Assembly (NCBI RefSeq): GCF_014651595.1
Contig: NZ_BMXE01000013.1
Span: 35,100 to 99,099 of the forward strand
Length of the DNA stretch: 64,000 nucleotides
Source: Pseudovibrio japonicus
GTDB taxonomy: Bacteria; Pseudomonadota; Alphaproteobacteria; Rhizobiales; Stappiaceae
Reading direction: 5' to 3'
The notes below the pieces were generated by a model. That model did no database searches. It saw only the letters and a program-made list of their open reading frames with translations, and was not told where the DNA came from. Positions 26,160 through 34,411 of this stretch are shown piece after piece. The position numbers and the translations under genes were made by a program. Within the stretch, counting starts at the first letter, position 1. Every line of letters begins with the position of its first letter.

Positions 26160-28127
26160 TCAGTTTATCATCATTGGTAGGCCTTTGAGCATCAATGGCC
26201 CCTGGGCGCTGACTTGGCCTAAGGGCGCTTTAACCGCCACTTGGACTTGTCCCGCAACATTGACCTGAAGGCCTTTTACATCGCACTTGGTCGTTGCTTC
26301 GAGTTTTGAGGAAAGGCCTTTGAGGCTGAGGGGCCCACTGGAGCTTATGGAGGTTTTTGATTTTCCATCAATACTGACCTGCGGCGCCGAAATCTTTACT
26401 CCGCTGTTGGAGATTTCAACTTTAGAGGATCCAACTTTCAGGACGATCTTGGTATCAGCTGAGATCTCGACCTGTCTTGCGGAAAGCTCGTCTGTTCCAG
26501 ACGTCTTCACCACCCTGTCTTTGGTCGATAGCTCTGTTTTTTGCTTCACCTCGGTAAGATGGTCTTTATTTACGATGAGTTTTGCCGTCTCTCCAATGGT
26601 GGTTGTATCGAGCTTTTTGATATTTCGGACGACATTTTCTTCGACTTCCAATTCAAAATCTTTTGCCGCTCGCAAGCCTAATAACTCGGAACCACTTTTA
26701 TCCTCGAACTCGAGTTGATTGGTTTTCTTCCCGAGTTTGCTGATGATGCCCGACTTGGTGGTGTTTCGGGCTGCAAAGGGCGGCTTATTCTTCTCGTTAT
26801 AAATTTGGCCGGTGATTACAGGCAGATCGGGGTCTGCATTGATGAAAGATACCAGCACCTCATGCCCGGCACGGGGCAGGAAAAGGCTTCCTGTTCCGTT
26901 CCCAGCAAAGCTCTCTGCAACTCTGATGTAGCCGGAGGTATTGTCTGTGGCATCGGAAAGATCCCAAAAGAATTTTACTTTTACGCGGCCTTGTTCATCG
27001 CAGGCAGGCTCTCCCGCCTTTGCCCCCGTCACGATCGCGTTATGGACACCCGCCATCTTTGGCTTGGGTTTGTAAGGGGGTTGGAGCGGCATGTCACTGG
27101 GCAGGGCTTCAAATGTTGCCAGGGGTATTTCACCCTGTCGCCAATTGTAGGTGAACCCGACGACCGTGAGCTTTTTGGGAAACTTGCTGGCTGCGCTGGA
27201 GGCGAGCTGGACTGATTGGCCCAGATACAAAGACGGATAATCTGTGGTGCCGCGCATGCTAACTTCCGCTGTTTGCTCAGCAGCGGCAAACCGTTTTAGC
27301 ACCGCGGAACTTGTAGACCCATGGGGAAGCGGAACGTAGCGATACACCACAGGCTTTCCTCTGGACGTGACCGAGGAAGAAGACTTCGTCCCGCTTTTTG
27401 CGGTTTTAGCCTTACCTGGGTCGTAGGTCGCGTATTCTGTTGTAGCTGGGCGAAAGACCTGATGATGCTCTAGAGATCTTGCTTGAAAAACGCCTTTGTC
27501 GGCGATCCCCTGAACATCCTCGAACGTGACGGTACCACCGGGGGAGGGAAAGGGGTTTGATGGGTTATGGACGACAAGCTTATCGGCATCTTTTCCATCA
27601 GAAAAGAAGTAAACATATCCTTCTTCTGCAAGCAATCTCTCGCAAAAGTCGAGGTCGTTCTCCTCATACTGAATGCAAGTTTCGCGCACCTGAGAGGTTG
27701 TACTACCGGTGAGCTTAATGTCATCCAGCTTATTGCGTTTAAGCACCTGTCGCCAAACATCCAGCGTGTTCTTTTTCTGGTAGATGGCGGAGTAGCGGCT
27801 CAAGCTCAATACACCAAACTTAGGCGAGACAACCAATGCGAGCTGCGTTGTTCCGTCCGCGCTCAACACTCGTTTCGCTTCGATCACTATGCCGGAAAAG
27901 GTACGCGGGGTAACTCCGTCAATGTGGATGGCCTGCGAGAAGTTTAGAAGGCAAGCCTTTCCGATTAAGTTCGAAAGGGACGTATCCCCCTCCAAAACGA
28001 CTATTTCGTAACGAGGCACACGCGATATGTATTCATCCAATTTCGCGCCGACAACTACATAGGTTGTACCATCGATATCAAGCGTTGCACTTGTTTCACT
28101 TTCCTCGCCCACGGTATTTCCATTCAT
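26160..28127 (-). CDS. vgrG: Type VI secretion spike protein VgrG (TssI)
   Basis: Trimeric spike at the tip of the Hcp tube, loaded before firing and delivering PAAR and cargo. It has 655 residues: a gp27-like region (about 1-360, with CIQYEENDLDFCERLLAEEG typical of VgrG), a gp5-like OB fold (about 375-450, GRVKVKFFWDLSD and SLFLPRAGHEVLVSFINADP) and a repetitive beta-helical needle (about 500-650). The protein ends with the needle, so it is a plain structural VgrG with no fused toxin. No good ribosome site precedes the ATG at 28127. A perfect 12-bp inverted repeat lies 16 nt upstream and may influence expression. It is followed by the DUF6931-like and PAAR genes. Confidence 0.95.
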   Translation of the reverse strand: MNGNTVGEESETSATLDIDGTTYVVVGAKLDEYISRVPRYEIVVLEGDTSLSNLIGKACLLNFSQAIHIDGVTPRTFSGIVIEAKRVLSADGTTQLALVVSPKFGVLSLSRYSAIYQKKNTLDVWRQVLKRNKLDDIKLTGSTTSQVRETCIQYEENDLDFCERLLAEEGYVYFFSDGKDADKLVVHNPSNPFPSPGGTVTFEDVQGIADKGVFQARSLEHHQVFRPATTEYATYDPGKAKTAKSGTKSSSSVTSRGKPVVYRYVPLPHGSTSSAVLKRFAAAEQTAEVSMRGTTDYPSLYLGQSVQLASSAASKFPKKLTVVGFTYNWRQGEIPLATFEALPSDMPLQPPYKPKPKMAGVHNAIVTGAKAGEPACDEQGRVKVKFFWDLSDATDNTSGYIRVAESFAGNGTGSLFLPRAGHEVLVSFINADPDLPVITGQIYNEKNKPPFAARNTTKSGIISKLGKKTNQLEFEDKSGSELLGLRAAKDFELEVEENVVRNIKKLDTTTIGETAKLIVNKDHLTEVKQKTELSTKDRVVKTSGTDELSARQVEISADTKIVLKVGSSKVEISNSGVKISAPQVSIDGKSKTSISSSGPLSLKGLSSKLEATTKCDVKGLQVNVAGQVQVAVKAPLGQVSAQGPLMLKGLPMMIN

Positions 28128-28142
28128 GAATAGAGTATTATT

Positions 28143-28178
28143 TCTATGTAGCTTGTGTTTTATACGAAGCTACATAGA
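28143..28178. promoter_or_regulatory. Perfect 12-bp inverted repeat upstream of vgrG
   Basis: Arms at 28143-28154 and 28167-28178 (tctatgtagctt / aagctacataga) are perfectly complementary around a 12-nt loop. It lies between the unknown-family gene ending at 28208 and the vgrG start at 28127. Neither side shows a convincing U-run, so it could be an operator, a weak terminator that tunes vgrG level, or an mRNA-end stabiliser. Confidence 0.5.
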
Positions 28179-28207
28179 TCTATCATTTGCATGTCTAGTT
28201 CGTATAA

Positions 28208-29062
28208 CTATTCAAGGTGCGTCATTTTCTTTTGTAGAGCCATCCATCCGCAAGGTTCGTTTAATAAACCCATAACGTCATGTTTCCCAAACAGTGATGT
28301 AAACCCACGCCTCGTGAATATTTCGAAAAACAGCTCACTTGCAGGCCCCTGTGGCCCGGATGTACCCCCAAAGAAACTGGCAACTCGCATTTCGCGCCAC
28401 GCTTTAAAATGAAGCCAAATCGAAAAATAGACTACTTTCTGGCCATTCATAGCTTTGTAGCTGGTTTTACTTATTGACTTGGCCATAGTTACCGGCGTTC
28501 CGGAAAATGGGACACCACTTGAAATTGCAGTAGAAATTGCATGGCCACAGCTCAACTTCTTGTTGTCGAGAACCATTGTTATCATTTCACTCATATCCCG
28601 ATAGGATCTGTACTTGGACAGTAACGCTCTTAATGAATGAATATGCCGGCTCGATGAATAAGTTGCATTCACGCCGGTAAGCAGCTTGGCAGGATTGATA
28701 ATCTTTACGTATTTTCCTGCTTGATTTGCAGCCGATTTGGCATTTGCCTTATGTTTCTTCTTCTTTAAAAATCTTTGAGTTACCGGGCTGCAGGTTCCAT
28801 ATGTGATCCAGTTCATCTCGTCGGCCTCTAAGCCATGGGCAGCGAACAGCGGGTTTGCCACCATTTCGTCAACGCCAACATTTTGGGAGGTATCCCGAGC
28901 GAGCCTGCAAAGCGACATAGCTACTGTTACTGGTAACGGGCCTTCTAAAGCGGACGCAATTGCACCTGAAGCCTCCCAGGCCATTTCTTCGGCAACCTCT
29001 TTTAAGGCGTCATCATAACCGTAAGTATTTTTGGGATATTCGATCCCTTCGGGTAATCTCAT
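28208..29062 (-). CDS. T6SS-linked protein of unknown family, copy B
   Basis: 284 residues; I do not recognise the family. The ATG at 29062 is preceded by an aaggaa ribosome site. It is a close paralogue of the gene just upstream (29182-30021). Shared blocks include NPLFxAxGxxADE, YGTCSPxTQ, SRHIH/GRHIH, RDMSEMI, DNKKLSxGHA, YFSxWLHFKAxREMR, FGGTSGPQGPASxLFFE and EPCGW, with an identical KMTHLE C terminus. There is no signal peptide; a Gly/Ser/Ala-rich mildly hydrophobic stretch (STAISSGVPFSGTPV, about residue 185) is not a clear membrane helix. Its place between tssM and vgrG suggests an effector, an adaptor or a tip-associated protein, but no enzymatic motif is visible. Confidence 0.8.
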   Translation of the reverse strand: MRLPEGIEYPKNTYGYDDALKEVAEEMAWEASGAIASALEGPLPVTVAMSLCRLARDTSQNVGVDEMVANPLFAAHGLEADEMNWITYGTCSPVTQRFLKKKKHKANAKSAANQAGKYVKIINPAKLLTGVNATYSSSRHIHSLRALLSKYRSYRDMSEMITMVLDNKKLSCGHAISTAISSGVPFSGTPVTMAKSISKTSYKAMNGQKVVYFSIWLHFKAWREMRVASFFGGTSGPQGPASELFFEIFTRRGFTSLFGKHDVMGLLNEPCGWMALQKKMTHLE

Positions 29063-29091
29063 GTCGTTTTCTTCCTTAGTTTCTTCGGTAT

Positions 29092-29132
29092 TTTAGAGCG
29101 CATCTGACGAATTAAGTGAAATGCGCTCTAAA
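29092..29132. terminator. Perfect 12-bp hairpin between the two paralogous genes
   Basis: Arms 29092-29103 (tttagagcgcat) and 29121-29132 (atgcgctctaaa) pair perfectly around a 17-nt loop; a further partial copy (atgcgcttaaag) follows at about 29139. The hairpin sits between the stop of the upstream copy and the ribosome site of the downstream copy. The arms carry a short A/T end on both sides, so it may act as a weak bidirectional terminator or as an RNA processing/stability element. Confidence 0.5.
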
Positions 29133-29181
29133 GAGTGAATGCGCTTAAAGAAGCCGGCATTTGCACGTCTAGTTCAAATAA

Positions 29182-30021
29182 CTATTCAAGGTGCGTCATC
29201 TTCTGATGTACAGCCTGCCAGCCGCATGGTTCAGCCATTATTTTGGCTGTTTCATATTTTCCGAATACTGCTGTGAAGCCTCGCCGAGTAAATAACTCAA
29301 AGAATAGGTCACTTGCCGGGCCCTGAGGTCCAGAGGTACCTCCAAATAATCTGGCGATCCTCATTTCTCGATAAGCTTTAAAGTGAAGCCAAGTCGAAAA
29401 ATAGATAAGCTTCTGTGCATTCAGATACTTGTAGCCGCCTTTAGAGATAGCGGTCCCCACAGAAATAACCGAGCCTCCTGGGGCCCCGCTCGAGACCGCT
29501 GTTGCCACAGCATGTCCTGTGCTCAGCTTCTTATTATCCATCACCATATCTATCATCTCGCTCATGTCGCGAGACTGCCGATATTTCTTAAGCATTGCAT
29601 GTAAAGTATGGATATGACGACCGGAGGCCACCGTCCCATTCAACCCTCTGATAAGTTTTACAGGATTGAGAACGGGTACGAATTTTCCGCCATAGCTGCC
29701 GACTGTTTTGGCAGCATCCTTTTTCTTTCTCCTTAAGAGATATTTTTGGGTCTCCGGGCTGCACGTGCCATATTTGTAAATGTTCAATTCGTCGGCATCA
29801 AAACCATATGCTTCGAACAATGGGTTCGGCTTCATCGTGACCAAAGGGCTAATTTTGTACATGCTACGCGCTAGCGAAGCGGCTGAAAGAACTTCACTGG
29901 CAACTTCAGAGCCAATCACCCCCACCACTTCTCCTGCGAACGCCCATGCTGTTGCTTCAGCCACATCCGCGTTTATTGATGATGAAGTTGGTGGGTAATT
30001 AATACCTTCTACTTGTCTCAT
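29182..30021 (-). CDS. T6SS-linked protein of unknown family, copy A
   Basis: 279 residues from the ATG at 30021, chosen because GGAG lies 6 nt upstream and the resulting start (MRQVEGINYP) matches the paralogue's start (MRLPEGIEYP); an in-frame ATG five codons earlier lacks a good site. It shares all conserved blocks with the next gene, including FGGTSGPQGPAS and the KMTHLE end. A basic cluster (RRKKKDAAK, about residue 105) is followed by a Gly/Val-rich segment. It lies 78 nt after tssM, on the same strand. Function unknown; a tandem duplicate inside a T6SS operon and upstream of vgrG suggests cargo or a loading factor. A more distant homologue is at 49188. Confidence 0.8.
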   Translation of the reverse strand: MRQVEGINYPPTSSSINADVAEATAWAFAGEVVGVIGSEVASEVLSAASLARSMYKISPLVTMKPNPLFEAYGFDADELNIYKYGTCSPETQKYLLRRKKKDAAKTVGSYGGKFVPVLNPVKLIRGLNGTVASGRHIHTLHAMLKKYRQSRDMSEMIDMVMDNKKLSTGHAVATAVSSGAPGGSVISVGTAISKGGYKYLNAQKLIYFSTWLHFKAYREMRIARLFGGTSGPQGPASDLFFELFTRRGFTAVFGKYETAKIMAEPCGWQAVHQKMTHLE

Positions 30022-30099
30022 TTCAGTCTCCTTCATGTGTTATTTGTGCCAACAACAAATCTATAGTTAAGTTATGCTTTGTCCCATCAGGTAAATACT

Positions 30100-33000
30100 T
30101 TAACTAATGTGTTTTTCTCTAAAAAATAGACTGTTCGGAATATTAACTCTTGAAAAGAAGTTGGATGAGAAGGGGTTAAATCGACTGTTTGCTTGAAACA
30201 CCATGTTTAATACACGGGGCTGATTGTCGATTGATCTTTGGAAAAGGCTGGTCTTCGCGATCCCATTTGATGGATCAAGCTGCGTCGTTCCGCTGTAAGC
30301 CAACCTAAACCAGGACCACAGCCCTTCGAAGTTGCCTTCGAGCGTCGTTATGCCCTGACCGGAAATCTGGAGCCGCAGACCATTGCTTTCTGTGCCTGAA
30401 GCAGGCCAGTTTTGTTCGCTCCAGATAAGTGGACCATGCCGGTATTGGTAGAGCGTTGGGCCGGAGCTAATGGTCAGGTTACTGAACAGATTGTTCAGGT
30501 AGGACGCACGAACTTTGAATGACAGGGCAGGGGCCTGACCTACGAAAAAGGTATCCCGTATTTGCCCAAGCTGATCCAACGTTCTAACGGCCTGGTCGGA
30601 AAGCTGAGCGCCACCGGATACCAGGAAATTGGCCTGGGATGTGTAAGTGCCATCCTCGCTTTTAAAGCGGCTGAGGTAGGTGTTTTCAAAGTTCTGTAAA
30701 TCGCCCTCTCCCATGAACAGCTGCGTAAACAGCTGTAATGAAAGATCCTGGCGGCTGGACCGATTGAACGGGAAGTTGTCGCGCAGTTGTCTCCCGTAGG
30801 GCTGCAAGATCTGCTGCTGCCATTGGCTGTCAATATAACCATAAACCTGCTGCATGGCGGCATCATTCAGGCTTGCAGAAATATTGCGGCCCAATTTACT
30901 GATCAGTTCCAGTTCGGAGCGTGCAGCAAACGTGTTCAGCTTGGAAAGCGGATTGGCTTGGTCCTCAGCCTGGAACTTCTCAAAGAGGACACGTCCAGCG
31001 TTGTTGGCATCGCTTGTGGCTTCTGCCAGCCAGCCTGAGGCCTCACGCGTATATTGAAGGAAAAGGTCGAACTGGGTCTTGCTGTCATTTGAGGAGGCTG
31101 CAGCAGATAGATAAGGTGTAAACGCCCTATGAATCTTATCGGCTGTCTGTGCTTGAATATCGGCAACGGGCCCCTGTGAACCGGACTTATCCTCCGCACT
31201 ATCCTCAAGGCTTTTGAATTCGGTCAGACCCACATTGTAGTCGAGTGCATTCACCAGACTCATTACGGGGTTATTTGTTGTGCTTGTCAGAGACTTGATC
31301 AGGATCTGATCGTTCGACCACTCCCCAGTCGTGGCTATAGAAAGTGAGCGCAGGAATACGTCCCAGGTTGCAATATAGTCGCTTGCATACCGCTCTGCGA
31401 CGCCTGTCATGATGCCATTGATTTGTGTGGCGTTGAGTGGCTCGATGATGTTTTGATAATCGGCGAGCAGTGGTGCGAGATCGGGCAGGGCATCTTTTTC
31501 AAATAAATCTGCAAATCCGCCACGGGTGTAGGCTCTTGGCACCAAGTAACTCTGCTCGTCGGCAATAGGGGCAAAGACCTGCGAAAATTTGGAACTGACC
31601 TGACTGCGCAAATCGGCGGGATCGGCGTATTTAGGGCTCTGCATGAGAGCGGCGTACAGCAGTCCTTCCGGATCCTGTTTTGAAAGGCGCCTGACGACAG
31701 ACTGGTGCAGTTGTTCGTTTTGTATGGTGATGGGGCGGTTCAACTGGAAAAGATCCTGCAAGACAGCAAACGAACGATCATGGAAAACTGTCGAGATCTC
31801 GCCTTGAGTAACCAGATTACGCGTAAAGAAACCTGCTAGCTGTTGGGCGTGGGCCGCCGAACCGTCGTTTAGATGGTCTGCGATGATTAGCAGGTCCATT
31901 AGTTTGCCGTCATCTGCGCGGGCGTTTGCAGCGACCATGCGTTTTTGCAAGTTGTCGGAGAGCAGGCCTGTAAGCCCGTCTTCAAGTTCTTGATTATAAA
32001 AATTGGCGTAAACACTGAGCATTGAGTTGCCAGGAAGCCATTTGCGATAGCGAGACATATCAAGACTTTGATAGGCATCCAGGCTCTGACGAAGCTGCCC
32101 GAGAAGAAGAATGCGGCCCGCCAGACTTGCTGTGCTGCTGCTAAAACTATCGGCTTTGTTTTGATAGTCTTCAAAGACCTTCATTGTGCTTGCATTGATC
32201 CCACGGTAATCGCTCACGTTCTTCCATGAGAGAACTCCGTAGGAGATGACGAGCGCAGACAGCAGGACAGTGACCACTTTCGATTTCAGATTGATCCGTG
32301 CTGAATGGTGGTCATTCTGTTTCACGAAGTAGCGTGTCTGGTGATAGGCATTAGCCAACAAAGCGGTGCTGTCGGCAGTCACACTGGTCGCGCAGGAAAT
32401 CGGGACGCCGCGATGAGGCTGCTCCTGAAAAAAGCGTTGGCCGGTTAATTGAGCCAACGGATCAGTTGTCGGCGTGCTTTGACTGGCGCCAACAAAGGCA
32501 ATGCTGTGCAGGTCGAGATGATTTTGTTTCGGTGGGATCGGCTTGATTAACTGGAGCAGCAGTTCGTTGGCCTGAGCGCGAATAAGGTCAAGCTGGAGAG
32601 GCGTATTGACGATGGCGGCGCAAGGCTCAGTTTCCGACATCCGTTGCAAGCTGCTTAATTGACGATGGCTTACAGTGCGGATGAAATCCTGGAACAAGCG
32701 GTCAATACGTGCGCTTGGACTTGTGATTTGTTTGTCCAGAAAGCCGCCCCACACGACCTGATCGTCAAAGGCGCCTGAGAGATCGGCGGCCAAATGCAGG
32801 TCGGGCATTTTCTCCAGACCGGGGATGACAAAATGTATAGGGATCTCAAGCCCAAAGACGTCATAGGCCTGGTTCAGTATTTTATTGAAGGATGAAATCG
32901 CATCTGTTGTCAGGTTTGCCGGAGAGGTCAAACTTGCCAGATCGTATTCCACGAAGGCTGCATTAACGGCGAGATTTCTGCGGTGGGTAAAGATCAGTTT

Positions 33001-33510
33001 GAAGATGACAGTCAGCAGGTCCAGATCCAGCCCTTGGTCCGGATCTATCTCAATCCGGTAGGCGACCGCAGTGGGTGAGCTCCAGGTTGTTACCGTAAGG
33101 CCGTCATGTTGGAGCGCTTCACCTGTGGGACGATAATTAAGCTCGTCCATGGTTGTCGAATAATCATCACTTTTGGCCGCCAGAAACAGATTCCACGTGA
33201 CCGACATTGGCTTGTGGCTGATGGACCGGGCTTGCGTGCGTAGATGGGAAAACTGGTATTTTGCCTGAGTGCGCACCTCTTGCAGAGGATCCTTGGGACC
33301 GCCTGACTTCCATATTTTCCTGCCCTTGAACTTCCAGAAATAGGAAATCACCAATCCGACGATCACGAAAGGTACGAGGAAGAGGGAAGCAATCCAATAG
33401 ATCGCGGTTACCCCGCTGATCGAGCCGTAGCCAAGCAGATAGGTTGAAAGAAAGAGTTGGCCGAATATTGCGACAACGACAACACCAAGAAAAATACGCA
33501 GCGGGGTCAT
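30100..33510 (-). CDS. tssM: T6SS membrane-complex protein TssM (IcmF)
   Basis: Inner-membrane anchor of the type VI trans-envelope complex with TssL and TssJ. It has 1,136 residues from the ATG at 33510, chosen because the longer frame overlaps tssL and the TssL stop lies just 2 nt before this ATG. Two membrane helices are at the N terminus (about residues 3-50), a third near 411-433, followed by a large periplasmic domain ending in the usual TssM beta-rich C terminus (RHGPLIWSEQNWP, near 1050). The cytoplasmic domain between helices 2 and 3 has no GxxxxGKS/T P-loop; the equivalent place reads SVTWNLFLAAKSDD, so ATP hydrolysis by this TssM is unlikely. Confidence 0.92.
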   Translation of the reverse strand: MTPLRIFLGVVVVAIFGQLFLSTYLLGYGSISGVTAIYWIASLFLVPFVIVGLVISYFWKFKGRKIWKSGGPKDPLQEVRTQAKYQFSHLRTQARSISHKPMSVTWNLFLAAKSDDYSTTMDELNYRPTGEALQHDGLTVTTWSSPTAVAYRIEIDPDQGLDLDLLTVIFKLIFTHRRNLAVNAAFVEYDLASLTSPANLTTDAISSFNKILNQAYDVFGLEIPIHFVIPGLEKMPDLHLAADLSGAFDDQVVWGGFLDKQITSPSARIDRLFQDFIRTVSHRQLSSLQRMSETEPCAAIVNTPLQLDLIRAQANELLLQLIKPIPPKQNHLDLHSIAFVGASQSTPTTDPLAQLTGQRFFQEQPHRGVPISCATSVTADSTALLANAYHQTRYFVKQNDHHSARINLKSKVVTVLLSALVISYGVLSWKNVSDYRGINASTMKVFEDYQNKADSFSSSTASLAGRILLLGQLRQSLDAYQSLDMSRYRKWLPGNSMLSVYANFYNQELEDGLTGLLSDNLQKRMVAANARADDGKLMDLLIIADHLNDGSAAHAQQLAGFFTRNLVTQGEISTVFHDRSFAVLQDLFQLNRPITIQNEQLHQSVVRRLSKQDPEGLLYAALMQSPKYADPADLRSQVSSKFSQVFAPIADEQSYLVPRAYTRGGFADLFEKDALPDLAPLLADYQNIIEPLNATQINGIMTGVAERYASDYIATWDVFLRSLSIATTGEWSNDQILIKSLTSTTNNPVMSLVNALDYNVGLTEFKSLEDSAEDKSGSQGPVADIQAQTADKIHRAFTPYLSAAASSNDSKTQFDLFLQYTREASGWLAEATSDANNAGRVLFEKFQAEDQANPLSKLNTFAARSELELISKLGRNISASLNDAAMQQVYGYIDSQWQQQILQPYGRQLRDNFPFNRSSRQDLSLQLFTQLFMGEGDLQNFENTYLSRFKSEDGTYTSQANFLVSGGAQLSDQAVRTLDQLGQIRDTFFVGQAPALSFKVRASYLNNLFSNLTISSGPTLYQYRHGPLIWSEQNWPASGTESNGLRLQISGQGITTLEGNFEGLWSWFRLAYSGTTQLDPSNGIAKTSLFQRSIDNQPRVLNMVFQANSRFNPFSSNFFSRVNIPNSLFFREKHIS

Positions 33511-33512
33511 AG

Positions 33513-34400
33513 TTACCCTTTCCCATTGATGAGTGTGGAGTCGTTGAAGAGTGGAGCGGCAGCACCTTTTGTTGGTGCCATGTCTGACTGTACAAAGTAC
33601 TCGCGCAACTGTTGGCGCTCGAATGCGGTGTAAGTCCAACTAGATAGGGAAATTAGTATGAGCGCCGCACCTGCCAGAAGGCACTTTGCTGTGTTCGAAA
33701 TCCCAACAATGGGTTCGGCAGGCTCATCCAAATCCTGAGAGGGGGCGTTTTGCTCATTCGTTATGAGAGGGATAGTCAGGCTTGCTTCCAGTCTTGCGAT
33801 TAACTGATTGCGCTCTGTCTCTCCCTGAAGCTTGTATTTTCCGCGGTAACCCAACTTCAGGAAAGTATAGATGACCTCCAAGAGTTCGCGCAGTGCCTTT
33901 GGTTGCATGAGCACGCGTTCGGTAATGCTGTAAAAGCGATCACCGCCATCGCGAAAGCCAAATAAATCTGCCGCGAGCGTCCAGTTCTCCCAACCTCTAT
34001 TGGCGCTCCAGGGGCTTGAGAGGATGAACTCGTCTAAAACAATCGCATATAACAGGCACAGGTTCTCAGCTACGGAAGGGGGATAGTCCAGCTGAACGAC
34101 CTTGTATTTCAGATCAATAATTGTCTGCTTGAGTTCCACGTGGGTCGCATCGAGCTTGTCAGCCGGTTGCATCCGCGCAATTGTCCCACAAACGGCCAAC
34201 AGATCTGCCGATGCATTCATAAGCCGGTTTTCGTAGCCGGAAAACTGCTGCTGCGCCTGATACAACAACTGCAGGTCCCGTGATGAAAATTTGACAAGAA
34301 CCGGGATTGCAGTGTCACTCGCAAGCTCCCGTCTGTCGCCAGTTAGAGCTGGTGTTGGAAGCCTATTAAACTGCGAGATCTTATTAACTTGCGGGATCAT
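33513..34400 (-). CDS. tssL: T6SS membrane-complex protein TssL (DotU family)
   Basis: C-tail-anchored inner-membrane protein that pairs with TssM and contacts the baseplate. It has 295 residues from the ATG at 34400; a GAGG site lies 9 nt upstream. A TTG five codons earlier overlaps the tssK stop and is the alternative. The cytoplasmic DotU fold has the hallmark LCLLYAIVLDEFILSSPW and LFGFRDGGDRFY segments, then one membrane helix (about residues 237-258) and a short periplasmic tail. There is no OmpA-like peptidoglycan-binding extension, so cell-wall anchoring would need another protein. Confidence 0.93.
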   Translation of the reverse strand: MIPQVNKISQFNRLPTPALTGDRRELASDTAIPVLVKFSSRDLQLLYQAQQQFSGYENRLMNASADLLAVCGTIARMQPADKLDATHVELKQTIIDLKYKVVQLDYPPSVAENLCLLYAIVLDEFILSSPWSANRGWENWTLAADLFGFRDGGDRFYSITERVLMQPKALRELLEVIYTFLKLGYRGKYKLQGETERNQLIARLEASLTIPLITNEQNAPSQDLDEPAEPIVGISNTAKCLLAGAALILISLSSWTYTAFERQQLREYFVQSDMAPTKGAAAPLFNDSTLINGKG

Positions 34401-34411
34401 ATCTAACGGCC

